Shown: one piece after another, positions 44,276 through 53,849 of the stretch
Numbering within the stretch: position 1 is the stretch's first letter
Layout: each line of letters starts with the position of its first letter
NCBI GenBank assembly: GCA_016771945.1
Contig: QZLF01000001.1
Coordinates: forward strand, 1,259,447-1,323,446
Reading direction: 5' to 3'
Length of the DNA: 64,000 nt
Source: Candidatus Leucobacter sulfamidivorax
GTDB taxonomy: Bacteria; Actinomycetota; Actinomycetes; Actinomycetales; Microbacteriaceae
Program-made: the position numbers and the translations under genes
Notes under the pieces: model-generated
The model's database searches: none
Told to the model about the DNA's origin: nothing
What the model saw: the letters and a program-made list of their open reading frames with translations, nothing else

Positions 44276-44806
44276 TCAGCCGATCGGGCTGAGCTCGTAG
44301 TTCAGCAGCACCGTGCCGTCGGGTTGCGGGATCGTCAGCGCGAACACGCGCAGCGTCGGGCCCGTGAAGTCCAGGGCGGTGCCGCCCTCGCTGGTCTCGA
44401 CGGCCTCGCCCTCGGCGACGAGGCCGCTCGCGGTGACCACCGAGTCCCACAGCGTCTGCGCCGCGGCCTCGTCCTCGGCGACCAGCACCACGAACCAGCC
44501 TCCGTCGCGCTCGCCGGTGTCGTAGATCGTCGCGCTCTCGGGCAGCGGGAACTGCTCGCGGGGGAAGCTCTCGGGCAGCTCGGTCTGCCGCTGCGTCGCC
44601 TCGGAGCCCGGGTCGGTCTCGCCCCAGCTGCTCTCCTGCTGCGAGGGATCGGCGTCCTTGCCGCCCTGGCCCGCGATGGGCTCAGGCGCGCAGGCCGCGA
44701 GGCCGAGCAGCAGCGCGCATGCGGCTGCGGCGGCCGTCGCGGTCGCCGCGATCCTGCGCGGGCGGGGCGATGAAGCGCTGGGGTCACCGTGCATGTCGAT
44801 CCTCAT
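44276..44806 (-). CDS. Hypothetical lipoprotein
   Basis: This 176-residue protein has an N-terminal signal peptide and lipobox LAAC (cysteine about residue 38), then an acidic Ser/Gln/Glu-rich linker and a compact C-terminal domain (about 90-176). The ATG at 44806 overlaps the stop of the upstream gene by 4 bases (ATGA), indicating coupling in a valS-small ORF-lipoprotein unit. Function unknown. Confidence 0.78.
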   Translation of the reverse strand: MRIDMHGDPSASSPRPRRIAATATAAAAACALLLGLAACAPEPIAGQGGKDADPSQQESSWGETDPGSEATQRQTELPESFPREQFPLPESATIYDTGERDGGWFVVLVAEDEAAAQTLWDSVVTASGLVAEGEAVETSEGGTALDFTGPTLRVFALTIPQPDGTVLLNYELSPIG

Positions 44807-45057
44807 TCCAACCAATCGTCGTCGTCTTCACCGGGCGGCTCCTCCGTCGTCGGCGCACCCGCGGGGGAGAGCGTCACGGTCACGAGCAGCCCGTCCGGGC
44901 CGTCGAGCTCGCAGCGGGGCCGGCCCTCGAGCCAGGTGAGCGTCCAGGCGGCGGCGGCCGGGTGCTTGGCCTCCTGCGCCGCGATCTCGGCGTGCAGCGC
45001 CTCGGGCACACCCGGATGGGGCGGATCGCCCGCCCGCCAGCGTGCTCCGAGCCGCAC
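44803..45057 (-). CDS. Small hypothetical protein downstream of valS
   Basis: An 84-residue protein that I do not recognise, with an acidic C-terminal tail (GEDDDDWLE). GTG at 45057 lies 14 bases after the valS stop with GGCGGAGG upstream. It is sandwiched between valS and a lipoprotein gene and overlaps the latter, so all three are probably co-transcribed. Confidence 0.65.
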   Translation of the reverse strand: MRLGARWRAGDPPHPGVPEALHAEIAAQEAKHPAAAAWTLTWLEGRPRCELDGPDGLLVTVTLSPAGAPTTEEPPGEDDDDWLE

Positions 45058-45070
45058 GGCCGCCTCCGCC

Positions 45071-47704
45071 CTAGGCCTCTGCCTGCTGGGAATCCGCCTG
45101 CTCGAGACGGATCTCGGCGACCGTCACCGCGTCGACCGGGGCCGCCTCGATGCGCAGCTCCGCGATGCGGCCCACCGCGGCGAGGTCGGCGGCGGCCAGC
45201 CGCAGCCGATCCGCGTCGGCCTCGGGTGCCTGCACGACGCCGAGCTCCACGGGGGTCTTCTGGGAGGCCTTCGCCGCGGTCTTCGCGCCGCGGATGCCGA
45301 CGAGCGCCTGGCCGACCAGGCCGAGCAGCTCCGGATCCGCCTCGGGGCCCGCGAGCTCCGCGGCGAACGCGGCCTCCGGCCAGGCCGCGAGGTGCACGGA
45401 GTCCTCGCCGAACCACGACCAGACCTCCTCGGTCGCGAAGGGCAGGAACGGCGCGAGCAGCCGCACGAACGCCGAGAGGGCCGCGCGCAGCGCCGTGACG
45501 GCGGAGAGCTGCGGCTGCCCGGAGCCGCCGTGGGCGCGCTCCTTCACGAGCTCCAGGTAGTCGTCGCAGAAGGTCCAGAAGAACGATTCCGTGACCTCGA
45601 GCGCGCGAGCGTGATCGTAGGCGTCGAAGGCCCGGGTCGCCTCCTCGATGACGCGGGCGAGGCCGGCGAGCATCGAGCGGTCGAGCGGCTCGGTGATGGC
45701 CGCGGCGCCCACCGGCCCGTCACCCGCGTACTCGAAGCCCAGGGTGAACTTCGCCGCGTTCAGCAGCTTGATCGCGAGGCGGCGCCCGATCTTGATCTGC
45801 GTCGGGTTCTGCGGATCGAAGGCCGCGTCGGTGCCGAGCTTCGCCGAGGTCGCCCAGTAGCGCACGGCGTCCGAGCCGTGCTGCTCGAGCATGCCGGCCG
45901 GAGTGACGACGTTGCCCTTCGACTTCGACATCTTCTTGCGGTCGGGATCGAGGATCCAGCCCGAGATGCCGGCGTGCCGCCACGGCAGCCGCCCCTCCTC
46001 GAGCTCCGAGCGCAGCAGCGTCGAGAAGAGCCAGGTGCGGATGATGTCCTGACCCTGCGGGCGCAGGTCGTAGGGGTAGACGGCCTCGAACAGCGCCGGG
46101 TCGCGCTCCCAGCCGCCCGCGAGCTGCGGGGTCAGCGAGGAGGTCGCCCAGGTGTCCATCACGTCGACCTCGCCCTGGAAGCCGCCGGGCGCGCCGCGCT
46201 GCGACTCGTCGTAGCCCGCGGGGACGTCGCTCGAGGGATCGACCGGCAGCTGATCCTCGGAGGGCAGGATCGGCTCGTCGTAGACGGGGTTGCCGTCGGC
46301 GTCGAGCGGGTACCAGACCGGGATCGGCACGCCGAAGAAGCGCTGCCGCGAGATGAGCCAGTCGCCCGACAGGCCCTCGACCCAGTTCTCGTAGCGCACC
46401 CGCATGAAGTCGGGATGCCACTGCAGCTCGCGCCCGTGGGCGAGCAGCCGCTCGCGCAGCGCCTCGTCGTGGGCGCTGTTCCTGATGTACCACTGGCGGG
46501 TCGACACGATCTCGAGCGGGCGGTCGCCCTTCTCGAAGAACTTCACCGGGTGGGTGATCTTCCGGATCTCGCCGCTCGTCTCGCCGGAGGCCTGCAGCAG
46601 CTCGACCACGGCCTGCTTCGCGCTGAACACCGTCTTGCCCGCGAGCTGGGCGTAAGCCTCGCGCCCGGCCTCGCTCGTGATCGCCTCGGGAGCCTCGCTC
46701 ACGATGCGTCCGTCGAAACCGAGGATGCTGCGGCTCGGCAGCTGCAGCTCCCGCCACCACACCACGTCGGTGACGTCGCCGAAGGTGCAGATCATCGCGA
46801 TGCCGGTGCCCTTGTCGGGCTGGGCCAGATGGTGCGCCACGACGGGCACCTCGACCTCGAAGAGCGGAGTGCGCACGGTCGTGCCGAAGAGCGGCTGATA
46901 GCGCTCGTCGTCGGGGTGGGCCACGAGTGCGACGCACGCGGCGAGCAGCTCGGGCCTGGTCGTGTCGATGAGGATGTCGCCATCGCCTGCGGCGCCGCTG
47001 GAATCGGTGCGGTGGAAGTGCAGCGTGTGGTAGGCGCCGGGCTGATCCCGATCCTCGAGCTCGGCCTGCGCGACCGCGGTGCGGAAGGTGACGTCCCACA
47101 GCGTCGGTGCCTGCGCCTGGTAGGCCTCGCCGCGCCGCACGTTGCGCACGAAGGCGAGCTGGGAGGCGCGCAGCGACTCCTCGCCGATCGTGCGGTAGCT
47201 CTGGGTCCAGTCGACCGAGAGGCCGAGAGTGCGCCAGAGATCCTCGAACTGCTTCTCGTCCTCGACCGTCAGGCGCTCGCACAGCTCGATGAAGTTGCGG
47301 CGGGAGACGGGCTGCTGATCCGCGGCCTTGACGCTCTTGCCGTCACCGCCCTCGTGCGGGGGCACGAAGCCCTCGATGTAGGGGAGCGAGGGATCGCAGC
47401 GGACCCCGTAGTAGTTCTGCACGCGGCGCTCCGTGGGCAGGCCATTGTCGTCCCAGCCCATCGGGTAGAACACGCGCTTGCCGCGCATGCGCTGGTACCG
47501 TGCGACGGTATCGGTGTGGGTGTAGCTGAAGACGTGCCCGACGTGCAGCGAACCCGAGGCCGTGGGCGGAGGCGTGTCGATGCTGTAGACGCCGTCGCGA
47601 TCCGCGCCCTCTCGCTCGAAGCGATAGGTGCCCTGCTCTTCCCAGACCGCCCCCCACTTCGCTTCGAGGCCTTCGAGTTGCGGCTTGTCGGGGATCGCGC
47701 TCAT
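45071..47704 (-). CDS. valS: Valyl-tRNA synthetase
   Basis: This 877-residue class Ia enzyme has the HIGH-equivalent HVGH in ASGSLHVGHVFSY (about 44-55), a CP1 editing domain, the KMSKS loop in KKMSKSKGNV (about 575), and a C-terminal anticodon domain. The short C-terminal extension typical of actinobacterial ValS is present. GAAGGCAG precedes the ATG. No T-box is evident upstream, unlike ileS. Confidence 0.97.
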   Translation of the reverse strand: MSAIPDKPQLEGLEAKWGAVWEEQGTYRFEREGADRDGVYSIDTPPPTASGSLHVGHVFSYTHTDTVARYQRMRGKRVFYPMGWDDNGLPTERRVQNYYGVRCDPSLPYIEGFVPPHEGGDGKSVKAADQQPVSRRNFIELCERLTVEDEKQFEDLWRTLGLSVDWTQSYRTIGEESLRASQLAFVRNVRRGEAYQAQAPTLWDVTFRTAVAQAELEDRDQPGAYHTLHFHRTDSSGAAGDGDILIDTTRPELLAACVALVAHPDDERYQPLFGTTVRTPLFEVEVPVVAHHLAQPDKGTGIAMICTFGDVTDVVWWRELQLPSRSILGFDGRIVSEAPEAITSEAGREAYAQLAGKTVFSAKQAVVELLQASGETSGEIRKITHPVKFFEKGDRPLEIVSTRQWYIRNSAHDEALRERLLAHGRELQWHPDFMRVRYENWVEGLSGDWLISRQRFFGVPIPVWYPLDADGNPVYDEPILPSEDQLPVDPSSDVPAGYDESQRGAPGGFQGEVDVMDTWATSSLTPQLAGGWERDPALFEAVYPYDLRPQGQDIIRTWLFSTLLRSELEEGRLPWRHAGISGWILDPDRKKMSKSKGNVVTPAGMLEQHGSDAVRYWATSAKLGTDAAFDPQNPTQIKIGRRLAIKLLNAAKFTLGFEYAGDGPVGAAAITEPLDRSMLAGLARVIEEATRAFDAYDHARALEVTESFFWTFCDDYLELVKERAHGGSGQPQLSAVTALRAALSAFVRLLAPFLPFATEEVWSWFGEDSVHLAAWPEAAFAAELAGPEADPELLGLVGQALVGIRGAKTAAKASQKTPVELGVVQAPEADADRLRLAAADLAAVGRIAELRIEAAPVDAVTVAEIRLEQADSQQAEA

Positions 47705-47891
47705 GGGTGGACTGCCTTCTCGGATCTTCGCTATGGACGGCACCGCGTTGTCGCACCGCCCGTCGCGGGGGTGCTGGTGCCTGAAGGGGAACCCGCCCAG
47801 TCTACCCGTGCGACAATCGGAGCAGGGTGAGGGGCACGGCTGTGTCCGCTGCGGATCCACCGCCGATCCCGTTGAACGGAAGGGGTGCGAC

Positions 47892-48332
47892 ATGGGTCGA
47901 CGAATCGGGGCCGGGCTCGCGGCGGCGGGGCTCGCGGCGGGAGCGGCGCTGCTGCTCGCCGGGTGCAGCGGCGGGAGCGGGGACGGCGGGCCCATCGCCC
48001 AGGTCGAGAAGGGGCTCCCCTCCGGATGGGATGAGGCCCAGTTCGGCCCCGATGCCGGCGACCCGGTCGTCGGCTGGGTGGTCGAAGGGGAGAGCTTCGC
48101 GGTCGTCACCTGGGGCAGCTCGAGCTGCCCGCCCATCGCGAAGTCGCTCGAGGCCCCGTCGGCGAGCGAGCTGCGCATCGTCTTCGCACCGCCGGAGGGC
48201 GAGGTGTGCACCGCCGACTTCGCGCCGACCACCCACGAGTTCGCGCTGCCGGACGGCGTGACCGAGCGTCCCATCTCGGTGGAGATGGAGTTCGAGCAGT
48301 TCGACGAGACCGTCGAGGGCTCCCTCGAGTAG
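47892..48332 (+). CDS. Hypothetical lipoprotein
   Basis: This 146-residue secreted protein has signal peptide and lipobox LLAGC (cysteine about residue 25), a Gly/Ser-rich linker, then a domain with two further cysteines (SSCPPIA, GEVCTAD) that could form a disulfide. AAGGGG precedes the ATG. Function unknown. It is divergent from valS. Confidence 0.78.
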   Translation: MGRRIGAGLAAAGLAAGAALLLAGCSGGSGDGGPIAQVEKGLPSGWDEAQFGPDAGDPVVGWVVEGESFAVVTWGSSSCPPIAKSLEAPSASELRIVFAPPEGEVCTADFAPTTHEFALPDGVTERPISVEMEFEQFDETVEGSLE

Positions 48333-48340
48333 AACGGCCG

Positions 48341-48405
48341 GCGGCCCGTCCTCGGGCGTCGCCGCTCCCCGGTCTGCGGGGAGGGGACGTGCGAGGACGG
48401 GCCGC
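48341..48405. terminator. Bidirectional terminator between lipoprotein and transporter genes
   Basis: Fourteen-base perfect arms (48341-48354 and 48392-48405) enclose an inner CTCCCC/GGGGAG hairpin. Confidence 0.8.
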
Positions 48406-48419
48406 GGTCGCGCGGGCGA

Positions 48420-49340
48420 CTATTTGAGGAGCGTCGGGAAGGCGTCGCCGTGCTCGGCGATCCACGCCTCCACAGCGCCCTCCGGATCCCCCTCGTACTC
48501 GTCGCTCGTGACGAGGCTCTCGAGCGCGCCGTAGGCGTCGTCGCTGAGTTTGATCCCGGCGATCAGCTCGGCGATGTCGGGGTGCTCGTCGCCGAATCCC
48601 TGGTGGCCGAGCATGTGCAGCTTCTCGGGCTCGCCCATCGCGCCGAGCGGGTCCTTCAGATCCTTCACGTCGTATTCGCTGTAGGCCCAGAACGGCCGCC
48701 ACAGCGTGACGACGACGTCCTCCCGCTTGTCGATGGCGTCACCGAGCACGGTCAGCATCGCCGAGGTCGAGGAGGTCTCGAGGGTGTAGACGCCGTCGAG
48801 GCCGTAGGCGGGCATCATGGCGTTCTCGGTCACGCCGGTGAGGCCCGCGCCCGGCTCGATTCCGATGATCTCGCCGCCGAAGCGGTCGGCGTTCGCCGCG
48901 AGCTCGTCGAGCGAGTCGATGTCGGTGTAGCTCGGTACGGCGATGGTGAGCACCGCGTTGTCGTAGTAGGCGCCGAGCGACTCGATGTCGTCGCCGAACT
49001 CGTCCATGTACTCCGCCTGCGTCACCTCGGGCCAGGCCGAGGAGTAGATGTCGACATCGCCCTTCGAGAGCGCGGCGTACAGGGGGCCGTTGTCGGTGAG
49101 CTCCTGGACGTCGATCGTGTAGCCCAGCTTCTCGAGCTGGTTCTTGAGCAGGTAGGTCATGCTCTCGCCGTCGGTCCAACCGGCGACGTAGCCGAGGGTG
49201 ACCGTGCCGCCCCCGCCGCTGGTGCCGCCCGCGTCACCGCCGTCGCCTCCGGTATCGCCACCGCTCGCGCAGCCGGCGAGCGCCAGGCTCGCAGCAGCCC
49301 CCAGGGCGAGCAATCCGCCGAGTCCGAACTTCTTCCTCAT
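48420..49340 (-). CDS. Glycine betaine/proline-type ABC transporter substrate-binding lipoprotein
   Basis: This 306-residue OpuAC-family binding protein has a lipobox LAGC (cysteine about 24), a Gly/Asp-rich linker, and TLGYVAGWTDGES with VDIYSSAWPEV and LWRPFWAY, aromatic segments that build the cation box for quaternary amines. It is the last gene of the ATPase-permease-binding protein operon, consistent with osmoprotectant uptake. Confidence 0.93.
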   Translation of the reverse strand: MRKKFGLGGLLALGAAASLALAGCASGGDTGGDGGDAGGTSGGGGTVTLGYVAGWTDGESMTYLLKNQLEKLGYTIDVQELTDNGPLYAALSKGDVDIYSSAWPEVTQAEYMDEFGDDIESLGAYYDNAVLTIAVPSYTDIDSLDELAANADRFGGEIIGIEPGAGLTGVTENAMMPAYGLDGVYTLETSSTSAMLTVLGDAIDKREDVVVTLWRPFWAYSEYDVKDLKDPLGAMGEPEKLHMLGHQGFGDEHPDIAELIAGIKLSDDAYGALESLVTSDEYEGDPEGAVEAWIAEHGDAFPTLLK

Positions 49341-49424
49341 TCTCCATCTTCCTTTCTCTGTGAATCTCTGTGAATTCCTGTGCACGGTCGGCCGCGACGT
49401 TGCGTCGCCGCGTCGCATCGACGG

Positions 49425-50342
49425 CTATGCCGCCGTCCCGACACGCTTCGCGGCTGCCGCGGTCCTCTGCCTGCGCCGTCGCAGCACGCCGAGCAGCGAG
49501 TTCGGATACTCCGCCGGGCTGCCGAGCGCCGCGGTGATGCGGTCGAGGATGATCGCGATGATCACGATGCTGAGCCCGGCCTCGACCCCGGGGGGCAGCT
49601 TGACCGAGGCGACCGCCGCGACGACGTCCTTGCCGAGGCCGGGCGCGCCGACGAAGCCGGCGAGCACGGCCATGGAGAGCGCCAGCATGATCACCTGGTT
49701 GATCCCGGCCATGATCGTCGGGGTCGCGAGTGGCACCTGGATGCCGCGCAGGATCTGCCCGGGCTTCGCCCCGAAGGCGTGACCCGCCTCCACCGTCTCG
49801 GCGTCGACGCCGCGGATGCCGAGCTCCGTGAAGCGCACGCCGGGCGGCAGCGAGAAGATCACGGTCGCGAAGATGCCCGGCACGTAGCCGATGCTGAAGA
49901 GCAGCACCGCGGGAATGAGCCAGACGAAGGCCGGCATGGTCTGCATGAAGTCGAGCACCGGCCGCAGCAGAGCGCTGAAGCGGCCGCTGCGCGCGGCGGC
50001 GATCCCGATCGGCACGGCGATCACGATCGCGATGACCGCGGCGGCGAGCACCAGCCCGAGCGTCTGGATCGCGCTCTGCCAGTAGCCCATCGACACGATC
50101 AGCAGCAGCGAGAGGACCGTGCCCACCGCGAGCTGCCACGACCGGACGAGCCAGGCGATGAGCGCGATGGCGAGGATGAACAGCGGGTACGGCACCGCGA
50201 GCATGCCGTCGACGAAGCCCTCGACGAGGGTCTTCAGCACGACCGTGAAGAAGTCGAGCAGCCAGTCGAAGGTGGTGCGGAACCAGTCGAAGACGACCCG
50301 GGCCCAGTCGCCGAGCGGGATGTGGGGGAGTTCCGGGTTCAT
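49425..50342 (-). CDS. Glycine betaine/proline-type ABC transporter permease
   Basis: This 305-residue ProW/OpuAB-type permease has five to six segments and the BPD-transport loop HAFGAKPGQILRGIQVPLATPTIMAGI (its EAA region), split here as VEAGHAFGAKPGQ then VPLATPTIMAG. It overlaps the ATPase stop by 4 bases (ATGA). Confidence 0.93.
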   Translation of the reverse strand: MNPELPHIPLGDWARVVFDWFRTTFDWLLDFFTVVLKTLVEGFVDGMLAVPYPLFILAIALIAWLVRSWQLAVGTVLSLLLIVSMGYWQSAIQTLGLVLAAAVIAIVIAVPIGIAAARSGRFSALLRPVLDFMQTMPAFVWLIPAVLLFSIGYVPGIFATVIFSLPPGVRFTELGIRGVDAETVEAGHAFGAKPGQILRGIQVPLATPTIMAGINQVIMLALSMAVLAGFVGAPGLGKDVVAAVASVKLPPGVEAGLSIVIIAIILDRITAALGSPAEYPNSLLGVLRRRRQRTAAAAKRVGTAA

Positions 50343-51691
50343 CGATCCGCCCCTTCCCGCTCGTGATCGGCGTCCGGCGCGTTCGGCGGGCCGCTTCCGG
50401 GCGGCGCGGTCTCGAGCGCCTCGGTGATCGCGGCCGCGGGCACGTCGAGCGTCGGCTCGATGACCGGGATCTCCGTCGTGCTCGGGGGAAGGTCGGCGAG
50501 CGCGGCGAGCAGCGTCACGCGGGGCACGACGCCGACGAGGCGGTTGCTCCCGTCCGTGACGGCGACCGGCAGCTGGCTCTCGACCGCGAGTTCGAACAGC
50601 TCGGCGATGTGCTGGTCGCGGCTGACGATCGAGGGCGTCGGCCGCAGTACCTCGGTGAGGTCCGTGCCGCCCTCGCGGACCTGCCGCAGCAGGTCCCTGT
50701 CGCGCACGACGCCGAGCAGATCGCGCCCCGCCGAGGTGACGAAGCAGGCCGAGGTCTGCAGGTCGCGCATGAGCCTGAGCGCCGTGCGGGGGCCGGCCGA
50801 GGCGAACACCACCGCGCGGGGCGGCTCCATGACGTCGCCGGCCGTCAGCACCCGCGCGCGATCCACGTCCTGCACGAACTGCGCGACGTAGTCGTTCGCG
50901 GGATCGGTCAGGATCTCGTTCGGGGTGCCGATCTGCACGATGCGGCCGTCGCGCATGACGGCGATGCGGTCGCCCAGGAACATGGCCTCGTTCAGATCGT
51001 GGGTGATGAAGACGATGGTCTTGTCGAGCTCCTGCTGCAGCTCGACGAGCTGCTCCTGCATCTCCCGCCGGATCAGCGGATCGAGCGCTGAGAAGGCCTC
51101 GTCCATGAGCAGCACGTCGGTGTCGGCCGCGAGAGCCCGGGCGATGCCGACGCGCTGTTGCATGCCGCCCGAGAGCTCGCCGGGCATGCTGTCGGCCCAG
51201 TCCTCGAGCCCGACTCTGGTCAGCCAGCCCCGGGCGCGCTCGCGCCGCTTCTCGGCACCCACCCCGCGCAGCTTGAGCCCGTAAGCGACGTTGTCCAGCA
51301 CGGTGCGGTGGGGGAGCAGAGCGAAGTGCTGGAACACCATCGACATGCGCTCGCGGCGCAGCGCCCGCAGCCCCTCGGCATCGAGGCCGACGATCTCCGA
51401 GCCGAAGACCTTGATGGAGCCCTCGGTCGCGGGGTTGAGCCCGTTCAGCATGCGGATCAGGGTCGACTTGCCCGAGCCGGAGAGACCCATGACGACGAAG
51501 ATCTCGCCCGGGCGCACGGAGAAGCCGGCATCGATGACCGCCGCGGTGCCGAGGCCGCGCAGCTCCTCGCGGCTCGCCCCCGCCCGCAGGCGCTTCACGA
51601 CCTCGCGCGGCCGGCGTCCGAACACCTTGGTGGCGTGCGACACCTCGATCGCCGGCGACGGCTCCGCCGCCGGTACTGCGGTGCTGTTCAC
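50339..51691 (-). CDS. Glycine betaine/proline-type ABC transporter ATPase with CBS domains
   Basis: This 450-residue ProV/OpuAA-type ATPase has Walker A GLSGSGKST (about 69-77), Q-loop FQHFALLPHR, signature LSGGMQQRVGIARAL, Walker B LLMDEAFSALD and H-loop FITHDLNEA. Two CBS domains (about 280-400) follow; in this family they sense ionic strength. The last 40 residues are Pro/acid-rich. It is the first gene of the operon. Confidence 0.95.
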   Translation of the reverse strand: MNSTAVPAAEPSPAIEVSHATKVFGRRPREVVKRLRAGASREELRGLGTAAVIDAGFSVRPGEIFVVMGLSGSGKSTLIRMLNGLNPATEGSIKVFGSEIVGLDAEGLRALRRERMSMVFQHFALLPHRTVLDNVAYGLKLRGVGAEKRRERARGWLTRVGLEDWADSMPGELSGGMQQRVGIARALAADTDVLLMDEAFSALDPLIRREMQEQLVELQQELDKTIVFITHDLNEAMFLGDRIAVMRDGRIVQIGTPNEILTDPANDYVAQFVQDVDRARVLTAGDVMEPPRAVVFASAGPRTALRLMRDLQTSACFVTSAGRDLLGVVRDRDLLRQVREGGTDLTEVLRPTPSIVSRDQHIAELFELAVESQLPVAVTDGSNRLVGVVPRVTLLAALADLPPSTTEIPVIEPTLDVPAAAITEALETAPPGSGPPNAPDADHEREGADR

Positions 51692-52042
51692 GTTCTCTCC
51701 TCTTCTGCCGGGTCGGCGCGAGCAGGCGCGCCGAATCGCCGGCGGGCGCGCGGAAACCGCGCCGAAGGCGCACCGGAGTACGCCTCACCGGGGTGGCCTC
51801 TCGAAAGGCCCGATCATGTATTGCGGAGGCGGAGACGACTCACGTCCGCGCTCAACGCTGCTTTCGACGCTAGCAACGCTTCGAATGCGGATGCAAGGCG
51901 AGCGGGCTCGAAAACGAGTTGATCTCGCGGCGTATTCCTGTTCTGAGCAGGGATTTCACCGAACAGGCATCGTTATGCAGCCGTTACCAAACCTCTCGCT
52001 TCCGAGTCCTGGACCCCGTGGGGCACCCGCTCCGGCACTCGC
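51692..52042. other. Intergenic region upstream of the betaine operon; no gene seen
   Basis: About 350 bases. It contains GC-rich short repeats of GCGCGCC/GGCGCG (51715-51765) near the operon start and a more AT-rich part at 51820-52000, where the promoter is likely. No RNA family is recognised. Confidence 0.45.
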
Positions 52043-53683
52043 TCACCCGCACGGCAGCGCCAGGCACGGCCAGTCGTCGAGATCGCGCAGCATGCCCCGA
52101 TCGTGGGTCGAGACCACGACGGCCGTCTCCAGCGCGCGCAGCGCCATGGTGAGCTCGTCGACGAGCGCGAAGGAGAGGTGGTTCGTCGGCTCGTCGAGCA
52201 GCAGGAGATCCGGCTGCGCGAGCAGCTGCAGGGCGAGATCGAGCCGCCGCCGCCGGCCGACGGAGAGCACGGCGACGGGGCTCGCCTGCTCCGCGGCGGT
52301 GAGCAGCCCGAGCGCGTCGAGCGGGACGGGGCCCGATGCGTCGAGCTCGCCGCGAGCGCTCAGGCGCAGCGCATGCTCCCGGTACAACGCGGCGGCGGAT
52401 CGGGCGTCGGGCAGCGTCGACTCCTGGGTCAGGAAGCCGATCCGCGCCCCGGGGGCGCACCGCCGGACGCCGTCGCTCGGTTCGATCCCGCCCGCGAGCA
52501 CCGCGAGCAGCGTGGATTTGCCGGCGCCGTTCGGGCCGCGCACGAGCAGGCGACCGCCCGCCTCCACGCGGCAGGTCACGGGTGTCGTCAGGCGGCCCTC
52601 GACGCGGACGTCCTCGAGCGAGACGAGGGCGCCGCGCAGCCGGGGTCGGAAGGCGGGCGGGGCGAAGCGCAGCGGCGGATCGGGCACCTCGAACCGCCGC
52701 CGGTCGAGCTCCGCCTGTCGCCGCCTGACGTTGGTGACGAGCCCGGCGGCGCGGGTCGCCCGCTGGTGCTTCCCCGTGCCCTTGGGTGGGCGCCAGCCGT
52801 CGACGAGACGCGCCTGCGCGGCCTCCAGGTCGTCGCGCAATCGCTGCTCGGTCTCTTGCTGCTCGGTGTGGTGCTGCTCCCAGCGTGAACGATCGGCGCG
52901 CTTCTGCTCGAGCCAGGCGGCGTAGCCGCCGCCGTATACGCGCGGCCTGCCGTCCTCGCTCGGGTCGAGGTCGACGAAGGTCTCGGCAGCGTCGCGGAGC
53001 AGCTGCCGGTCGTGGCTCACCACGGCGAGGCCTCCGGCTCGCGTCCGCAGGCGCTCGGTCAGGAAGTCGAGCGCGTCGGCGTCGAGGTGGTTCGTCGGCT
53101 CGTCGAGCAGCAGGATCTCGGCGTCGCCGCCGAGCAGACATGCGAGCCGCACGCGGTAGCGCTGCCCGACCGAGAGCTCCGCGAGCGGTCTGTCGCGGTC
53201 GGTCTCGGCGCCGAGGGCCTCGAGCGCGACGGTGACGCGGCGCTCGGCATCCCAGGCGTCGAGCCGGATCGCGGCCTCGAGCGCCTCGGCGTAGCCGGTC
53301 TCGGCGGCAGCGACGGCGACATCGGGGCCGCCTGCGGCGAGGGCCTGCGCCGCGGTGTCGAGCACCGCGAGCGCGTCCAGGGAATCGCTTATCGCGAAGG
53401 CGACCGCGTCGCCGACCGAGAGTCCCGCGTCCGCGGACAGCTCCTGCTCGGCGACGCCGATGCGTCCCCGGCGGTCGATGCTGCCGGCGGCGGGGGAGAG
53501 CCGGCCTGCGAGGGCGGCGATGAGCGTGCTCTTGCCGCGCCCGTTCTCGCCCACGATCGCGATGCGCGATCCCTCGCGCACGGTGATGTCGAGCCCCTCG
53601 AGGACGGGGGTTCCGGCACGGGAGAGCGCGAGGCCGCGCGCCGTGATCCGGGCGCGCCGATGCGCGCGTCGATCGTTCTGCAT
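52043..53683 (-). CDS. ABC-F subfamily protein (antibiotic-resistance or ribosome-associated)
   Basis: This 546-residue protein has two ATPase domains and no membrane segments. The first has Walker [10 protein letters not shown] (about 39-47), LSVGQRYRV and [11 protein letters not shown]; the second has GPNGAGKST, a degenerate LSVGRRRRL and [11 protein letters not shown]. Between them is a basic, helical linker (about 235-310) that in ABC-F factors reaches the ribosomal peptidyl-transferase centre. The size and compact linker fit resistance-type ABC-F proteins against macrolides, lincosamides or related drugs. A leader peptide upstream supports drug-inducible expression. Confidence 0.88.
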   Translation of the reverse strand: MQNDRRAHRRARITARGLALSRAGTPVLEGLDITVREGSRIAIVGENGRGKSTLIAALAGRLSPAAGSIDRRGRIGVAEQELSADAGLSVGDAVAFAISDSLDALAVLDTAAQALAAGGPDVAVAAAETGYAEALEAAIRLDAWDAERRVTVALEALGAETDRDRPLAELSVGQRYRVRLACLLGGDAEILLLDEPTNHLDADALDFLTERLRTRAGGLAVVSHDRQLLRDAAETFVDLDPSEDGRPRVYGGGYAAWLEQKRADRSRWEQHHTEQQETEQRLRDDLEAAQARLVDGWRPPKGTGKHQRATRAAGLVTNVRRRQAELDRRRFEVPDPPLRFAPPAFRPRLRGALVSLEDVRVEGRLTTPVTCRVEAGGRLLVRGPNGAGKSTLLAVLAGGIEPSDGVRRCAPGARIGFLTQESTLPDARSAAALYREHALRLSARGELDASGPVPLDALGLLTAAEQASPVAVLSVGRRRRLDLALQLLAQPDLLLLDEPTNHLSFALVDELTMALRALETAVVVSTHDRGMLRDLDDWPCLALPCG

Positions 53684-53797
53684 GGAGAAGTGCTTTCTTC
53701 GTCTGGCACCGGGTGCGGCCGAACGGCGCACGGCAACGGTGCTCTCGAGCCGGTCGTGGAAGCGGCGACCGGTTCAGACGAAGAAGTACAGATGCAT
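53684..53797 (-). promoter_or_regulatory. Leader-peptide attenuator of the ABC-F gene
   Basis: The leader holds a 7-codon ORF, a 7-bp hairpin CCGGTCG/CGACCGG (53750-53772), a GC-rich second hairpin (about 53708-53741), and an 11-base complement: CAGACGAAGAA (53775-53785) within the leader ORF pairs with TTCTTCGTCTG (53695-53705), which lies 11 bases before the ABC-F start. A ribosome stalled on the leader would free the start region. This matches known translational or transcriptional attenuation of resistance genes. Confidence 0.75.
53774..53797 (-). CDS. Leader peptide MHLYFFV
   Basis: A 7-codon ORF upstream of the ABC-F gene. TATCCT lies 6 bases before its ATG on the minus strand, so it may be leaderless. 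The aromatic run Y-F-F is the sort of sequence at which drug-bound ribosomes stall; that role is inferred. Confidence 0.7.
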   Translation of the reverse strand: MHLYFFV

Positions 53798-53832
53798 GAG
53801 CCCAGGATACAGGGCGAGCCGAGACCATGCCG

Positions 53833-53838
53833 TAGAAT
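53833..53838 (+). promoter_or_regulatory. -10 box of the ileS T-box transcript
   Basis: TAGAAT just before the T-box. No convincing -35 is seen. It is divergent from, and within 40 bases of, the ABC-F leader promoter. Confidence 0.55.
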
Positions 53839-53849
53839 CTCCCGCAGAG

